DNA of 64,000 nt from Jeotgalicoccus sp. (GCA_003513765.1 DONT01000004.1:1-64000), one strand, 5' to 3'; numbered from the stretch's first letter, positions 50,955 to 59,713 are shown. The notes: a model not told the origin generated them from the letters alone. A program made the numbers and translations.

Positions 50955-51710
50955 TCATTTTTTCAAACCCATATACTGCATGCGGCTGTTAAACAGTTTC
51001 GGGTAGGATAAATATCCGACCATAACAGAAGCGGCTGTTGCGTTAGTCAGTATTAAAAATAAAATGAGAAGCTGATACATAACAGCTTCCATCGGTGCAG
51101 CGCCGCCGATAATCAAACCGCTCATCATGCCGGGAAGCTGGACGAGCCCAATAGTTTTTTGAGATTCTATCGTCGGTATCATACTCGTTTGAATGGCTGA
51201 TTTTAAACTGCGGGAAACCGCATCTTTCGGCTGCCCGCCAAATGATAAAATAAGCTCTATCATTTCTTCGCTGTTTTCAAGTTCATCGGTAAATTTACTG
51301 ACGAACAACAATGACAGCACCATGCAGTTGCCGATAATCATGCCGCTGATTGGAATAATCTGTTCGGGTTCGAAATCGAGAATGCCGAAACCGAGCATGA
51401 TTGTCATTGAAACAGCTTCAACTGCTGTCAGAGTCAATATAATTATCCATTTAATACCCGGAATTCGCGTACCTTTTTTAATAACGTTCTGACTGGCAGC
51501 ACCAATCATTACTATTATCATTAAAATCATATAAATACTGTGGTCACTGTCGAAGACAAAAGTCAGTATCATACCGACAATAAGCAGCTGGACAATAGAA
51601 CGGACCGAAGCGATAACAATATCCTTCGTAAGCCCTAATTTCAGTACAACAGCAATAACAAGAGGAATAATAACAAAGACACCTGAGAGCAGAAGTTCCT
51701 GAAAGCCCAT
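50955..51710 (-). CDS. fetB: FetB-like UPF0014 ABC permease
   Basis: 251 aa with about six to seven transmembrane helices and the UPF0014 signature SVRSIVQLLIVGMILTFVF near residue 35, with GMIIGNCMVLSL near residue 123. In E. coli FetAB exports iron and protects against oxidative stress; the Bacillus counterpart is yjkA. Its ATG overlaps the fetA stop by one base (TAATG). Iron export is inferred by homology. Confidence 0.87.
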   Translation of the reverse strand: MGFQELLLSGVFVIIPLVIAVVLKLGLTKDIVIASVRSIVQLLIVGMILTFVFDSDHSIYMILMIIVMIGAASQNVIKKGTRIPGIKWIIILTLTAVEAVSMTIMLGFGILDFEPEQIIPISGMIIGNCMVLSLLFVSKFTDELENSEEMIELILSFGGQPKDAVSRSLKSAIQTSMIPTIESQKTIGLVQLPGMMSGLIIGGAAPMEAVMYQLLILFLILTNATAASVMVGYLSYPKLFNSRMQYMGLKK

Positions 51711-52411
51711 TAGCGTTCACCTCTTAAAAATTGCTGTATAACTGTATTCTTTGAACTGTATAATGTATCAATTGTACCGTGCAGCAGCAGCTCACCCTGG
51801 TTTAAAAACCATATGTCATCGCTGACGCGCTCAGATTGAGCGAGATCATGTGTAATCCAAATCACAGTCAGCTGATGTTCCTGCTGCAGTTTCATCACAA
51901 GCCGTTCAATTTCCCTTACCAGTGTGTAATCAAGACTGGATGTAATTTCATCGAGCAGCAGAACTTCAGGTTTTGAGACGAAGGTGCGAGCTAAAGAAAT
52001 ACGGCTCTTTTCACCGCCGGACAGTGTTGAAATTTTACGCGATAAAAATGATTCATCCAGCTCGACCATGCCGAGCAGTCTGACGGCACGCTCATGACTC
52101 AGCTTTTCATTAAATATTTGCAGCGGCAGATTTAAATTATCGTAGACCGTGCCGCTCAGCATCGGCGCACTTTGAAATGCCATGCCGGCTTTCTTTCTGA
52201 GAGCGGTAATATCGATGCCCGATATATCTTCACCGCGGTAAAAAACTCTGCCGGAATCCGGAGATATCAGACCGTTAATATGTTTAAGGCACGTTGTTTT
52301 ACCAGCGCCGCTCGGCCCGATAAAAGTTGTTATTTTATTTTCTCTGAAAGAGCCTGTTATATTGTGCAATATCGATCGATAACTGACATTTTGGAAGTCA
52401 ATAATCTTCAT
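51710..52411 (-). CDS. fetA: FetA-like ABC transporter ATPase
   Basis: 233 aa. Walker A GPSGAGKT is at residues 32-39, followed by the signature LSGGEKSR and the Walker B LLLDEITSSLD. It is the partner of the UPF0014 permease (B. subtilis yjkB). TGGAGGA precedes the ATG. It is the first gene of fetA-fetB-eamA and is divergent from the DUF72 gene with a 49-base gap. Confidence 0.87.
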   Translation of the reverse strand: MKIIDFQNVSYRSILHNITGSFRENKITTFIGPSGAGKTTCLKHINGLISPDSGRVFYRGEDISGIDITALRKKAGMAFQSAPMLSGTVYDNLNLPLQIFNEKLSHERAVRLLGMVELDESFLSRKISTLSGGEKSRISLARTFVSKPEVLLLDEITSSLDYTLVREIERLVMKLQQEHQLTVIWITHDLAQSERVSDDIWFLNQGELLLHGTIDTLYSSKNTVIQQFLRGER

Positions 52412-52460
52412 GGTTCAAATCCTCCAATGTAAATGTGCTAAAATGAAGTAAGGTGATTTA

Positions 52461-53309
52461 ATGATTTATATAGGACTGACAGGGTGGGGCGACCACGATT
52501 CGCTGTACACCGAACTCTCAAATAAAAAAGATAAATTAATTACATATGCTTCACATTTCCCAATCGTTGAACTTGATTCAACATACTATGCGGTGCAGCG
52601 GCAGTCAACGGTGGAAAAATGGTGCGATCAGACTCCTGAGACATTTAAATTTGCAGTGAAAGCTCATCAGTTTATGACAGGACACAGCGATTACAGAGAA
52701 CACTACGATTCTATCAAGGATGTCTTTTCTGCCTATAAAGAAATGCTGATGCCTATGTTTCACAGAAATAAACTTGCATTTGTACTGCTGCAGTTTCCAC
52801 CTTGGTTTGACTGCAGCAGCAAAAATATACGCTATGTAAAATTTGCAATCGAACTGCTGAAACCTTTTAAAGTCGCAGTGGAATTCCGTAATCAGACATG
52901 GTTCCGTGATGATTTTAAAGAACATACATTGGAATTTCTGCATAACAGCCAGGTCATTCACAGTATCTGTGATGAACCGCAGGCAGGAATCGGCTCGATT
53001 CCTTTCGTTAACCGCGTTACGGATGATACAGCTTTTATACGCCTGCACGGCCGTAACGTTCACGGCTGGACACAGCAGAACCGTACATCTGAAGAATGGC
53101 GGGACGTGCGTTATTTATACGATTATAACAGACAGGAACTCGAGTGGTTAAAAAAACAAATCAATATACTGCAGCATAAAACGAAAGATATTTATATCGT
53201 TTTTAACAATAACTCAGGAGGTCACGCAGCTGGCAATGCAAAACAGTTAATCAGCATGCTGAACATAGAATACAGCGGACTCGCGCCGAAGCAGCTGAAA
53301 CTATTCTAA
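52461..53309 (+). CDS. DUF72 protein, YunF-like
   Basis: 282 aa TIM-barrel-like DUF72 protein: IYIGLTGWGDHDSLY at the N-terminus, FPIVELDSTYYAV near residue 35, AFVLLQFPPWF near residue 109 and VEFRNQTWF near residue 140. The biochemical role is unknown. B. subtilis keeps yunF, yunE and yunD together, as here. AAGGTGA precedes the ATG. An extended -10 (TGC-TAAAAT) lies about 30 bases upstream. Confidence 0.85.
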   Translation: MIYIGLTGWGDHDSLYTELSNKKDKLITYASHFPIVELDSTYYAVQRQSTVEKWCDQTPETFKFAVKAHQFMTGHSDYREHYDSIKDVFSAYKEMLMPMFHRNKLAFVLLQFPPWFDCSSKNIRYVKFAIELLKPFKVAVEFRNQTWFRDDFKEHTLEFLHNSQVIHSICDEPQAGIGSIPFVNRVTDDTAFIRLHGRNVHGWTQQNRTSEEWRDVRYLYDYNRQELEWLKKQINILQHKTKDIYIVFNNNSGGHAAGNAKQLISMLNIEYSGLAPKQLKLF

Positions 53310-53321
53310 GGGGCTGGGGTC

Positions 53322-54143
53322 ATGGAATTTATCGTGCTTATACTGATCGGTTTACTTTCTTCTATACTGGGCTCACTCGTCGGTATCGGCGGGGGTGTTA
53401 TTGTTGTTCCCGCTTTAATGTTTTTTGGGCTGACACTTGGCCTGCTGCCGGCAATAACACCGCAGACTGCGGTCGGTACATCGAGTATGCTTTTAATATT
53501 TACAGGTATGAGCGCGATGATTTCATATGCGCGAAACAAGCAGGTTGATAACCAAAATGGTATTCTGTTTTTAATCGGATTAATGCCGGGGGCATTCGCA
53601 GGTTCGTATGCCAGCAGCTTGTTTACAGTAGACAGTTTCAATTTATACTTCGGAATATTTTTAATTTTTATTAGTATTCTTTTAGTAATCAGAAATAAAA
53701 TTAGGCCGATGAAAGTTTTCCGAAACCCGAAGTATTTAAAACCACACCGCGATAACCAGGGGAATGTTTATCACTACGGCTTTCCGCCATATCTTGCTAT
53801 TTCGATAACATTTATCGTCGGCTTTATAACAGGACTGTTCGGTATCGGCGGGGGTGTTCTGATGACACCTTTAATGCTGATGGTTTTCCGTATGCCGCCG
53901 ACTATTGCCATCGGTACGAGTATGATGATGGTATTCTTCTCCGGTGTATCATCGGCATTTGGGCACGTGCTGCAGAATAACGTCGTTTATTGGTATATAC
54001 TTCTCCTTGTACCGGCGGCTGTCGTCGGGGCGACTATCGGTGTAAAAATTAATCAGCGGTTCAGTTCCGATGCTTTAGTTGTACTGCTTCGCACCGTCTT
54101 GTTTATACTCGGATTATACTTGATTTTACAAACAATTCTTTAA
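53322..54143 (+). CDS. TauE/SafE-family permease, YunE-like
   Basis: 273 aa, about eight transmembrane helices in two repeats, each with GIGGGV (GSLVGIGGGVIVVP and GLFGIGGGVLMTP). TauE/SafE proteins carry sulfite or sulfonates outward; the substrate here is unproven. It sits 12 bases after the DUF72 gene and 11 bases before yunD. Confidence 0.85.
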   Translation: MEFIVLILIGLLSSILGSLVGIGGGVIVVPALMFFGLTLGLLPAITPQTAVGTSSMLLIFTGMSAMISYARNKQVDNQNGILFLIGLMPGAFAGSYASSLFTVDSFNLYFGIFLIFISILLVIRNKIRPMKVFRNPKYLKPHRDNQGNVYHYGFPPYLAISITFIVGFITGLFGIGGGVLMTPLMLMVFRMPPTIAIGTSMMMVFFSGVSSAFGHVLQNNVVYWYILLLVPAAVVGATIGVKINQRFSSDALVVLLRTVLFILGLYLILQTIL

Positions 54144-54154
54144 GGAGTGCTCGC

Positions 54155-55474
54155 ATGGAAGTGAAGATTTATCATACTAATGATATACACAGTGCATTAC
54201 ATAATTACATGAAGTTCACGAGCTTCATTAAAAATAAAAGACGCCAGTTCAGAGATAATATGTTTTATGTCGATATCGGCGACCATGTCGACCGTTCGCA
54301 TCCATACACAGAGGCGACACTCGGAAAAGGCAATATTGAATTGTTGAATGATGCTACGTGTGACGTTGCTACGCTTGGGAATAATGAGGGAATCACGCTG
54401 ACACAAGATCAGCTTAAGTATCTGTACGACGATGCCGATTTTGATGTGATTTGTGCGAACCTGCGTGAAGTGGGCAGTAAAGAACCGTATTTTAAACCTT
54501 ATACAATTAAAGAAACAAATGGTATAAAAATTGGTTTTATCGCAGCGACAGTGGAATTTACACCTTTCTATCTGGCGCTCGACTGGGAAGTGGCAGATGC
54601 CTTTGAATGGATAGAAAAGTATTTACGGGAACTAAAGCCGCAAGTTGATGTTATCGTGATGATGAGTCACTTAGGCATGTACGATGATGAAACGCTCGCG
54701 AACAAATTTCCTGAAATTGATTTGATTTTATCCTCCCATACGCATCATCATTTTGATAAAGGTGAACGTGTCAACGGCGTACTCCTCGCAGCAGCGGGCA
54801 GATACGGGGAATATATCGGCGAGGTGACACTTCAATTTAAAGATGGTAAGATCACCGGCAAAAAAGCGGAGCTGATTGAAGCGGATATATTATCGCAGGT
54901 TGAAAATGATTATTACAATAAAGGTAAAGCAATTTTGAAAAATACTGTCGTTAAAGAAAATGCGCTGCCAATCGACCGGAGATTGTATTCAGCGGGACGT
55001 TTCAGTTCGCTTCTCGCTCATGTACTTAAAGATTTTACTGACAGCGATGCCGGACTGATTCATACGGGGCTTATAGCAAGTCCATTTGAAGGCGGCCAGC
55101 TGACCGAATATTCTCTTCATAAAGTGCTGCCGCATGCGATTAACGCTGTCCAGATAGAACTCACAGGCCGCGAGATGAAAGAAATATTTACTCAGGCAAA
55201 CCGTCATGAGTATAAAGATGAAATTGTACGCGGGCTCGGCTTCAGAGGAGATATTTTCGGCTGTTTCGTCACTGATAATATTCATTATATCCAGTCGGAA
55301 CGCGAGTATTACATCGGTGACGAAATCATCGATGAAAAGAAGAAATACACACTTGGAACGCTGGATATGTATACTTTCGGCAGGATTTTCCCGCAGTTCA
55401 GATATTCAAAAAAAGAATACATGGTGCCGGACCTGCTGCGTGATATCATAAAAAATTATCTTGAAGCGATGTAG
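54155..55474 (+). CDS. Metallophosphoesterase/5'-nucleotidase, YunD-like
   Basis: 439 aa. The N-terminal calcineurin-type phosphoesterase (~1-230) shows HTNDIH, DIGDHVDR, GNNEG (canonical GNHE, with Asn for His) and SSHTHHH. The C-terminal 5'-nucleotidase domain (~260-439) completes the UshA-like layout. There is no signal peptide, so it is cytosolic. Likely substrates are nucleotides or nucleotide sugars. AAGGAG precedes the ATG. It is the last gene of the yunFED-like operon. Confidence 0.87.
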   Translation: MEVKIYHTNDIHSALHNYMKFTSFIKNKRRQFRDNMFYVDIGDHVDRSHPYTEATLGKGNIELLNDATCDVATLGNNEGITLTQDQLKYLYDDADFDVICANLREVGSKEPYFKPYTIKETNGIKIGFIAATVEFTPFYLALDWEVADAFEWIEKYLRELKPQVDVIVMMSHLGMYDDETLANKFPEIDLILSSHTHHHFDKGERVNGVLLAAAGRYGEYIGEVTLQFKDGKITGKKAELIEADILSQVENDYYNKGKAILKNTVVKENALPIDRRLYSAGRFSSLLAHVLKDFTDSDAGLIHTGLIASPFEGGQLTEYSLHKVLPHAINAVQIELTGREMKEIFTQANRHEYKDEIVRGLGFRGDIFGCFVTDNIHYIQSEREYYIGDEIIDEKKKYTLGTLDMYTFGRIFPQFRYSKKEYMVPDLLRDIIKNYLEAM

Positions 55475-55493
55475 TCTTTTTAAGCCGAAATAT

Positions 55494-55501
55494 GCTATAA
55501 T
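55494..55501 (+). promoter_or_regulatory. Extended -10 promoter of the lysine riboswitch transcript
   Basis: TGC-TATAAT with the hexamer at 55496-55501, about 20 bases before the aptamer. No clear -35. Confidence 0.55.
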
Positions 55502-55521
55502 GTAAAACAATTGAATAAAGA

Positions 55522-55682
55522 AAAAGTAGAGGTTGCACTTTTCAACAGTAAAGTATTTCAGCAGGCATGCGTTTAGAAGATACTTGAAAGGGGAAAGTGC
55601 CGAAGGATAGTACCGGCAGGTATTTGTTCTGGGGTTCAGTTTAACAGGCTGGGCACTGTCAGTTACATGATGCGCTACATTT
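55522..55682 (+). promoter_or_regulatory. Lysine riboswitch (L-box)
   Basis: The conserved core is present in order: GTAGAGGTTGCAC (55526-55538), GGGGAAAGTGCCGAAG (55590-55605) and GGCTGGGCACTGTCAG (55647-55662). The P1 ends are GTAG (55526-55529) and CTAC (55675-55678). A terminator follows. Bound lysine should stop transcription of the downstream NhaC-type carrier, marking it as a lysine transporter. Confidence 0.93.
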
Positions 55683-55691
55683 AATAGATAA

Positions 55692-55732
55692 ATCATAAAT
55701 GCGTGCACTGTTAGCGTATTTGTGATTTTTTT
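55692..55732 (+). terminator. Regulated terminator of the lysine riboswitch
   Basis: ATCATAAATGCG (55692-55703) pairs with CGTATTTGTGAT (55715-55726), with G-T pairs, followed by seven T. Confidence 0.85.
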
Positions 55733-55758
55733 ATTGAAAAAAATTAGGAGGAAGAAAG

Positions 55759-57342
55759 ATGGAATCATTTTTAAATTGGGAATACATGCCGTTAATCCCG
55801 CCCCTGCTTACACTTATTCTTGTTATAGTAACAAGAAAAGTAGGCATCAGTTTAGGTGCGGGAATTATTACTTCAGCATTCGTTATTGCGAATGGTCAAA
55901 TTGGTGAATTTTTCACATTGGTAGTTGATTCATTTCTGGCAATATTTATTGAAGACGGCGGTTTGAACACGTGGAATGCATACATATTGATTTTCTTAAC
56001 ACTGCTCGGAATTATGACAGCATTTATGAATATGTCAGGCGGTGCGCGTGCATTTACAAACTGGGCCCTGACTAAAGTTAAATCCCGCCGCGGTGCGGGT
56101 CTAATGACCGGACTGCTTGGTATTATCGTTTTTATCGATGACTATTTCAGTGCATTGATTGTCGGTCAGGTCGCTAAGCCGATTACTGACAAGTATAATA
56201 TTTCAAGAGCAAAACTTGCTTACTTTGTCGACACTACAGCTTCACCGGTAGCGGTGATGGCACCTGTATCGAGCTGGGGTGCAGGAATTATGGGGCTGAC
56301 AGCACCGCTGTTAATCGGAGCAGGCATGACGCATATTTCACCGTTCCAGAGCTTTATGTATATGGTCCCGATGAACTTCTATGTAATAGCGGCACTTGTT
56401 ATGATGTTTATCGTTATTATTTTTAAGTTCGATATCGGACCGATGCGAAAACAAGAAGAGCTGGCAATTAACGAAGGTATTCTGCGTGATAAGGTACCTG
56501 AATTCGCAGAGCAGGATGAAGACCTGCCTGTACATGAAGGATCAAGTGCAAGTGCATTAATCGTGCCGATTATCGGTCTTGCACTGACCGTTATCGTTGC
56601 GATGTATATTACAGGCGCAATGGAAGGCGGAGACTGGAGCGTCTTCACTGTAATGGAAAACACATTAATTACACACGCACTGTTAATCGGGGGTATTGTC
56701 GGTCTGGTGCTGACGCTGGTTTACTATTTCAAGCAGACGAAAAATGACAATGATTTCAGCGGCAGACATATTCTGCTTGGAATCAAAACAGGATTTCTCG
56801 CGATGTTCCCTGCGATGATGGTATTAACATTCGCATGGATGATCGGCGGATTAATCAGTCAGCTGGGCACAGGTGAACTGCTTGGTGCAATGGTTGAAAC
56901 TTCGAATCTGCCAGTAGTGCTTCTGCCGGCTGTGATATTTATCGTCGCATGTATTATGGCGCTTGCTACCGGTACGAGCTGGGGCTCATTCGGTATTCTG
57001 ATTCCGGTTGCCGGAGAAATTATTATTTCCCTCGGTACAACCGAGCTCTTACTGCCGAGTGTTGCAGCAGTTCTTGCCGGTGCTGTGTTCGGTGATCACT
57101 GTTCTCCAATTTCCGATTCGACAATTCTGTCGTCTACGGGATCAGGCAGTGATCACATTGTCCACGTTATGACACAATTGCCATATGCGATTATTTCAGC
57201 ATTAATCGGTCTGGCCGGGTTTGTCATACTGGGAATCACAACGAGTGTACTTTGGGGACTTGCCGGCGTTTTCGGCGGCCTTCTTGTAGTGTTTGTTATC
57301 GTTAAATTTATGTACCGCCCGGTAGCTAAACAGAACGCATAA
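55759..57342 (+). CDS. lysW: NhaC-type carrier, predicted lysine transporter LysW
   Basis: 527 aa with about 12 transmembrane helices. NhaC-superfamily features include FIDDYFSALIVGQVAKPI near residue 128 and the late GAVFGDHCSPISDST block. Sequence alone suggests a Na+/H+ antiporter. The lysine riboswitch immediately upstream points to lysine uptake, as proposed for the LysW group of this superfamily. AGGAGGAAG precedes the ATG. It is transcribed alone. Confidence 0.85.
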   Translation: MESFLNWEYMPLIPPLLTLILVIVTRKVGISLGAGIITSAFVIANGQIGEFFTLVVDSFLAIFIEDGGLNTWNAYILIFLTLLGIMTAFMNMSGGARAFTNWALTKVKSRRGAGLMTGLLGIIVFIDDYFSALIVGQVAKPITDKYNISRAKLAYFVDTTASPVAVMAPVSSWGAGIMGLTAPLLIGAGMTHISPFQSFMYMVPMNFYVIAALVMMFIVIIFKFDIGPMRKQEELAINEGILRDKVPEFAEQDEDLPVHEGSSASALIVPIIGLALTVIVAMYITGAMEGGDWSVFTVMENTLITHALLIGGIVGLVLTLVYYFKQTKNDNDFSGRHILLGIKTGFLAMFPAMMVLTFAWMIGGLISQLGTGELLGAMVETSNLPVVLLPAVIFIVACIMALATGTSWGSFGILIPVAGEIIISLGTTELLLPSVAAVLAGAVFGDHCSPISDSTILSSTGSGSDHIVHVMTQLPYAIISALIGLAGFVILGITTSVLWGLAGVFGGLLVVFVIVKFMYRPVAKQNA

Positions 57343-57396
57343 TGGTAAATTTTATGCTATCATAGATGTATTAGTTTGATTAAAGGGTGTGCGTCT

Positions 57397-57732
57397 ATGA
57401 TTACGATTGATCATATGAACTTTGAACTCGTGGAAAATTACCGCGATGCATTTGATGAAGAGATATTTATTGAAAAATACAGTGAATTACTGAACAAGTA
57501 CGATTATATCGTCGGTGATGTCGGTTATGAAAAATTGAGACTTGCCGGTTTTTATAGAAATGGAAAACGTAAAGTTGAACCGGATAAAAGGGTCAATGCC
57601 ATCGAGGAGTATTTAAATGAATACTGCAACTTTGGATGTGCGTACTTTATTTTACGAAAAGTTTCAAAACACGAATTGCAGGACCAGGCTGAAGAGCCTG
57701 GTGAAGAAGTTCAGGAAGAGGCCGGCTCATAG
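57397..57732 (+). CDS. yutD: YutD-family protein
   Basis: 111 aa. Matches the YutD pattern FELVENYRDAFDEE ... KYDYIVGDVGYEKLRLAGFY ... CNFGCAYFILRKV. The function is unknown; it is conserved in Bacillales beside yutE-yutF, as here. The ATG at 57397 has AAAGGGTG upstream; the in-frame start at 57376 is within that leader. The stop codon lies inside the terminator stem, and a second perfect hairpin (ACCAGGCT/AGCCTGGT, 57681-57700) lies in the last codons. Confidence 0.85.
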   Translation: MITIDHMNFELVENYRDAFDEEIFIEKYSELLNKYDYIVGDVGYEKLRLAGFYRNGKRKVEPDKRVNAIEEYLNEYCNFGCAYFILRKVSKHELQDQAEEPGEEVQEEAGS

Positions 57733-57747
57733 TGACCGGCCTCTTTT
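57718..57747 (+). terminator. Terminator overlapping the yutD stop codon
   Basis: GAGGCCGG (57718-57725) pairs with CCGGCCTC (57736-57743), followed by TTTT. The 5' arm is coding sequence. Confidence 0.85.
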
Positions 57748-57807
57748 GCTTATCCGGACAGAGGCATATGATATGATAAGAGAGAATAATAATGATGAGG
57801 TGTAGAA

Positions 57808-58236
57808 ATGTATTTTGTAGATAAAAAACTTTTAAACAAGCGTCTCGACTACATTGAAAGACTGTCAGAAACGATTGATACTGATAATAATCTTGCGCTT
57901 GAAAGATCCTGTCACATGCTTATCGAAGCGACAGTCGACGTAGGTAATATGATTATTGATGCATTTATCTTAAGAGATCCGGGTAACTATCAGGATGTGC
58001 TTGATATTCTGGCTCAGGAAAAAGTAATCGGACCTGAAGATGCAGAGAAGTTTAAAAATACGCTGAAGTGGAGAAAAGAGCTGACGAGAAACTATCAGTC
58101 GGTGGATCACGAAGCAATGCGTGCAGATTTTAAAGAGAACATCAGTGCTTATAAAGATTTTAAAAAGAGTATTGAGTACTTTTACAAAAACGATCCGCAG
58201 GCCGTAACGGCATTCAGCGGGGATGACAATGTATAA
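57808..58236 (+). CDS. DUF86/HepT-like protein, YutE
   Basis: 142 aa all-helical. The HepT-like DUF86 fold shows LERSCHMLIEATVDVGNMIID near residue 31 and the WRKELTRNYQSVD segment (residues 91-103), equivalent to the RX4HxY-type nuclease motif of HepT toxins but altered (R-x-x-Y with no His). No MNT partner is adjacent, so a free-standing YutE-type role rather than a toxin is likely. GATGAGGTG precedes the ATG. It overlaps the next gene by 14 bases. Confidence 0.8.
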   Translation: MYFVDKKLLNKRLDYIERLSETIDTDNNLALERSCHMLIEATVDVGNMIIDAFILRDPGNYQDVLDILAQEKVIGPEDAEKFKNTLKWRKELTRNYQSVDHEAMRADFKENISAYKDFKKSIEYFYKNDPQAVTAFSGDDNV

Positions 58237-58990
58237 AGGATATTTAATCGATCTTGATGGCACGATGTTTAACGGTAACGCGGTCATTGAGGGTGCTGTT
58301 AATTTTATCGACCGTTTAAACGATTCAGGTGTTCCCTATTTATTTCTGACGAATAATGCGACCAGACATCCTGAAGAAATTCTTGAAAAGTTTGAGACAA
58401 TGGGATTTACAACGACAGTAAATCATATTTACACGTCGGCAGCTGCAATGAAAAGCTATCTTGAACAGGAATTCAATTCACCAGAAGTATATTTAGTCGG
58501 TACTGACAGTTTTAAAAACACGCTGACTAAAGATGGCAGCATTGCATTAACTGATACAGCACCGGATGCGGTCGTTATGGGGCTCGATACATCAATTACG
58601 TTTGATAAAATTATTACGGCCTGCCGGCTGATTCAGGAAGGTGCGCGTTTTCTTGCGACAAATCCTGATATAAAGATTAAAACTGATTTTGGTTTTTCTC
58701 CGGGGAACGGCTCATTCGTAAAACTTGTCAGTGAAGTCACTGGAGTCGAACCTGTCATTACAGGAAAGCCCAGCCGTTATATTTTAGAAGGTGCTTTAGC
58801 ACGATTAAATTTGCTGCCGGGTGAAGCGGTAATGATCGGTGATAATTACGATACTGATATTTTAACGGGAATTAACGGCGGACTGGATACAATTCATGTC
58901 GGTACAGGTGTGCATTCTAAAGAAGACGTAATGGCTAAAGAAATACCGCCTTCGCATGTAATTGATACGCTGTACGATTGGCAGCTGTAA
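58223..58990 (+). CDS. HAD-family NagD-like phosphatase, YutF
   Basis: 255 aa, HAD IIA subfamily. The nucleophile motif DLDGTM starts at Asp10; LFLTNNATR (motif II) is near residue 39, GKPSR near residue 184 and the GDNYDTDI metal loop near residue 211. NagD-type enzymes dephosphorylate sugar phosphates or nucleotides, or act as metabolite-repair enzymes. B. subtilis YutF starts MKTYKG, matching MTMYKG here, which supports the ATG at 58223. Confidence 0.9.
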   Translation: MTMYKGYLIDLDGTMFNGNAVIEGAVNFIDRLNDSGVPYLFLTNNATRHPEEILEKFETMGFTTTVNHIYTSAAAMKSYLEQEFNSPEVYLVGTDSFKNTLTKDGSIALTDTAPDAVVMGLDTSITFDKIITACRLIQEGARFLATNPDIKIKTDFGFSPGNGSFVKLVSEVTGVEPVITGKPSRYILEGALARLNLLPGEAVMIGDNYDTDILTGINGGLDTIHVGTGVHSKEDVMAKEIPPSHVIDTLYDWQL

Positions 58991-58999
58991 ATTTAAGTG

Positions 59000-59048
59000 A
59001 ACTCTCGTGTTAACCGCTAATAAATTTAGGTTAACACGAGAGTTTTTT
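59000..59048 (+). terminator. Terminator of yutE-yutF, sharing its stem with a BirA operator
   Basis: A perfect 16-base stem: AACTCTCGTGTTAACC (59000-59015) with its complement at 59029-59044, loop 13, then TTTTTT. Confidence 0.9.
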
Positions 59049-59059
59049 CCTGTTATGAT
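59008..59059 (+). promoter_or_regulatory. bioY promoter with BirA (biotin) operator
   Basis: TGTTAACC (59008-59015)-N13-GGTTAACA (59029-59036) fits the Firmicute BirA operator (half-sites like TTGTTAAC/GTTAACAA with a 14-15 base spacer, counted one base inward). A -35 TTAACA (59031-59036) lies inside the right half-site, 17 bases before a -10 TATGAT (59054-59059). Biotin-loaded BirA would therefore repress bioY. Confidence 0.8.
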
Positions 59060-59089
59060 ATAACTAATCAAAATTACAGGAGTCATAAT

Positions 59090-59620
59090 ATGAAAACTAA
59101 ACATCTTGTTTTTGCTGCGTTATTTACTGGACTGATTGCTGTCGGTGCACAAATCAGAATTCCTATCGGCCCTGTACCATTTACGCTGCAGGTGCCGATG
59201 GTACTCTTAGCCGGCCTGCTGCTCGGGAAGAAATTGGGGTTAATTTCAATTACAGTCTATATATTTATCGGCCTGATTGGTATTCCTGTCTTTGCAGGTC
59301 CCGGCGGCTTAGGATCCCTCATATCGCCGTCATTCGGATTCGTGCTCGGTTTCATTCCAGGTGTGGTGATTACAGCGGCCGGCGGCAATGAACATACCGG
59401 ACGGATGATTACCTTTACGCTTTTAGGCATGGGGGCTATATTTATATGCGGCGTACTTTATTTCTCATTTATTATGAATATAGTGATTGGGTCACCGATG
59501 TCCCTGATGGAAATATTAATGGCTGCGGTCGTACCGTTTTTAATTAAGGATGTTATACTCGCAGTCTTAACGGTCATGTTTGCGAAGACCTTAACACAGA
59601 GAGGGCTTATGCTGGCATAA
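59090..59620 (+). CDS. bioY: Biotin transporter substrate-binding protein BioY
   Basis: 176 aa with six transmembrane helices, an S component of an ECF transporter. Family blocks: IRIPIGPVPFTLQV near residue 19, VYIFIGLIGIPVFAG near residue 57 and the late FLIKDVILAVL. It uses a shared ECF module encoded elsewhere. CAGGAG precedes the ATG. The BirA operator upstream independently supports biotin as substrate. Confidence 0.94.
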   Translation: MKTKHLVFAALFTGLIAVGAQIRIPIGPVPFTLQVPMVLLAGLLLGKKLGLISITVYIFIGLIGIPVFAGPGGLGSLISPSFGFVLGFIPGVVITAAGGNEHTGRMITFTLLGMGAIFICGVLYFSFIMNIVIGSPMSLMEILMAAVVPFLIKDVILAVLTVMFAKTLTQRGLMLA

Positions 59621-59713
59621 AATAGGACTTTCAAATGATGGATTTTTAAGAGGATTTCTATTATAATGTACTGTATATAGAAAATGCTCATAAATTGATT
59701 GGAGTGAAGTATA

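Noticed and set aside
57808..58236. HepT-MNT toxin-antitoxin system for the DUF86 gene
   Set aside because: No MNT nucleotidyltransferase gene is adjacent, the RX4HxY motif is not intact, and the yutD-yutE-yutF order is a conserved housekeeping arrangement.
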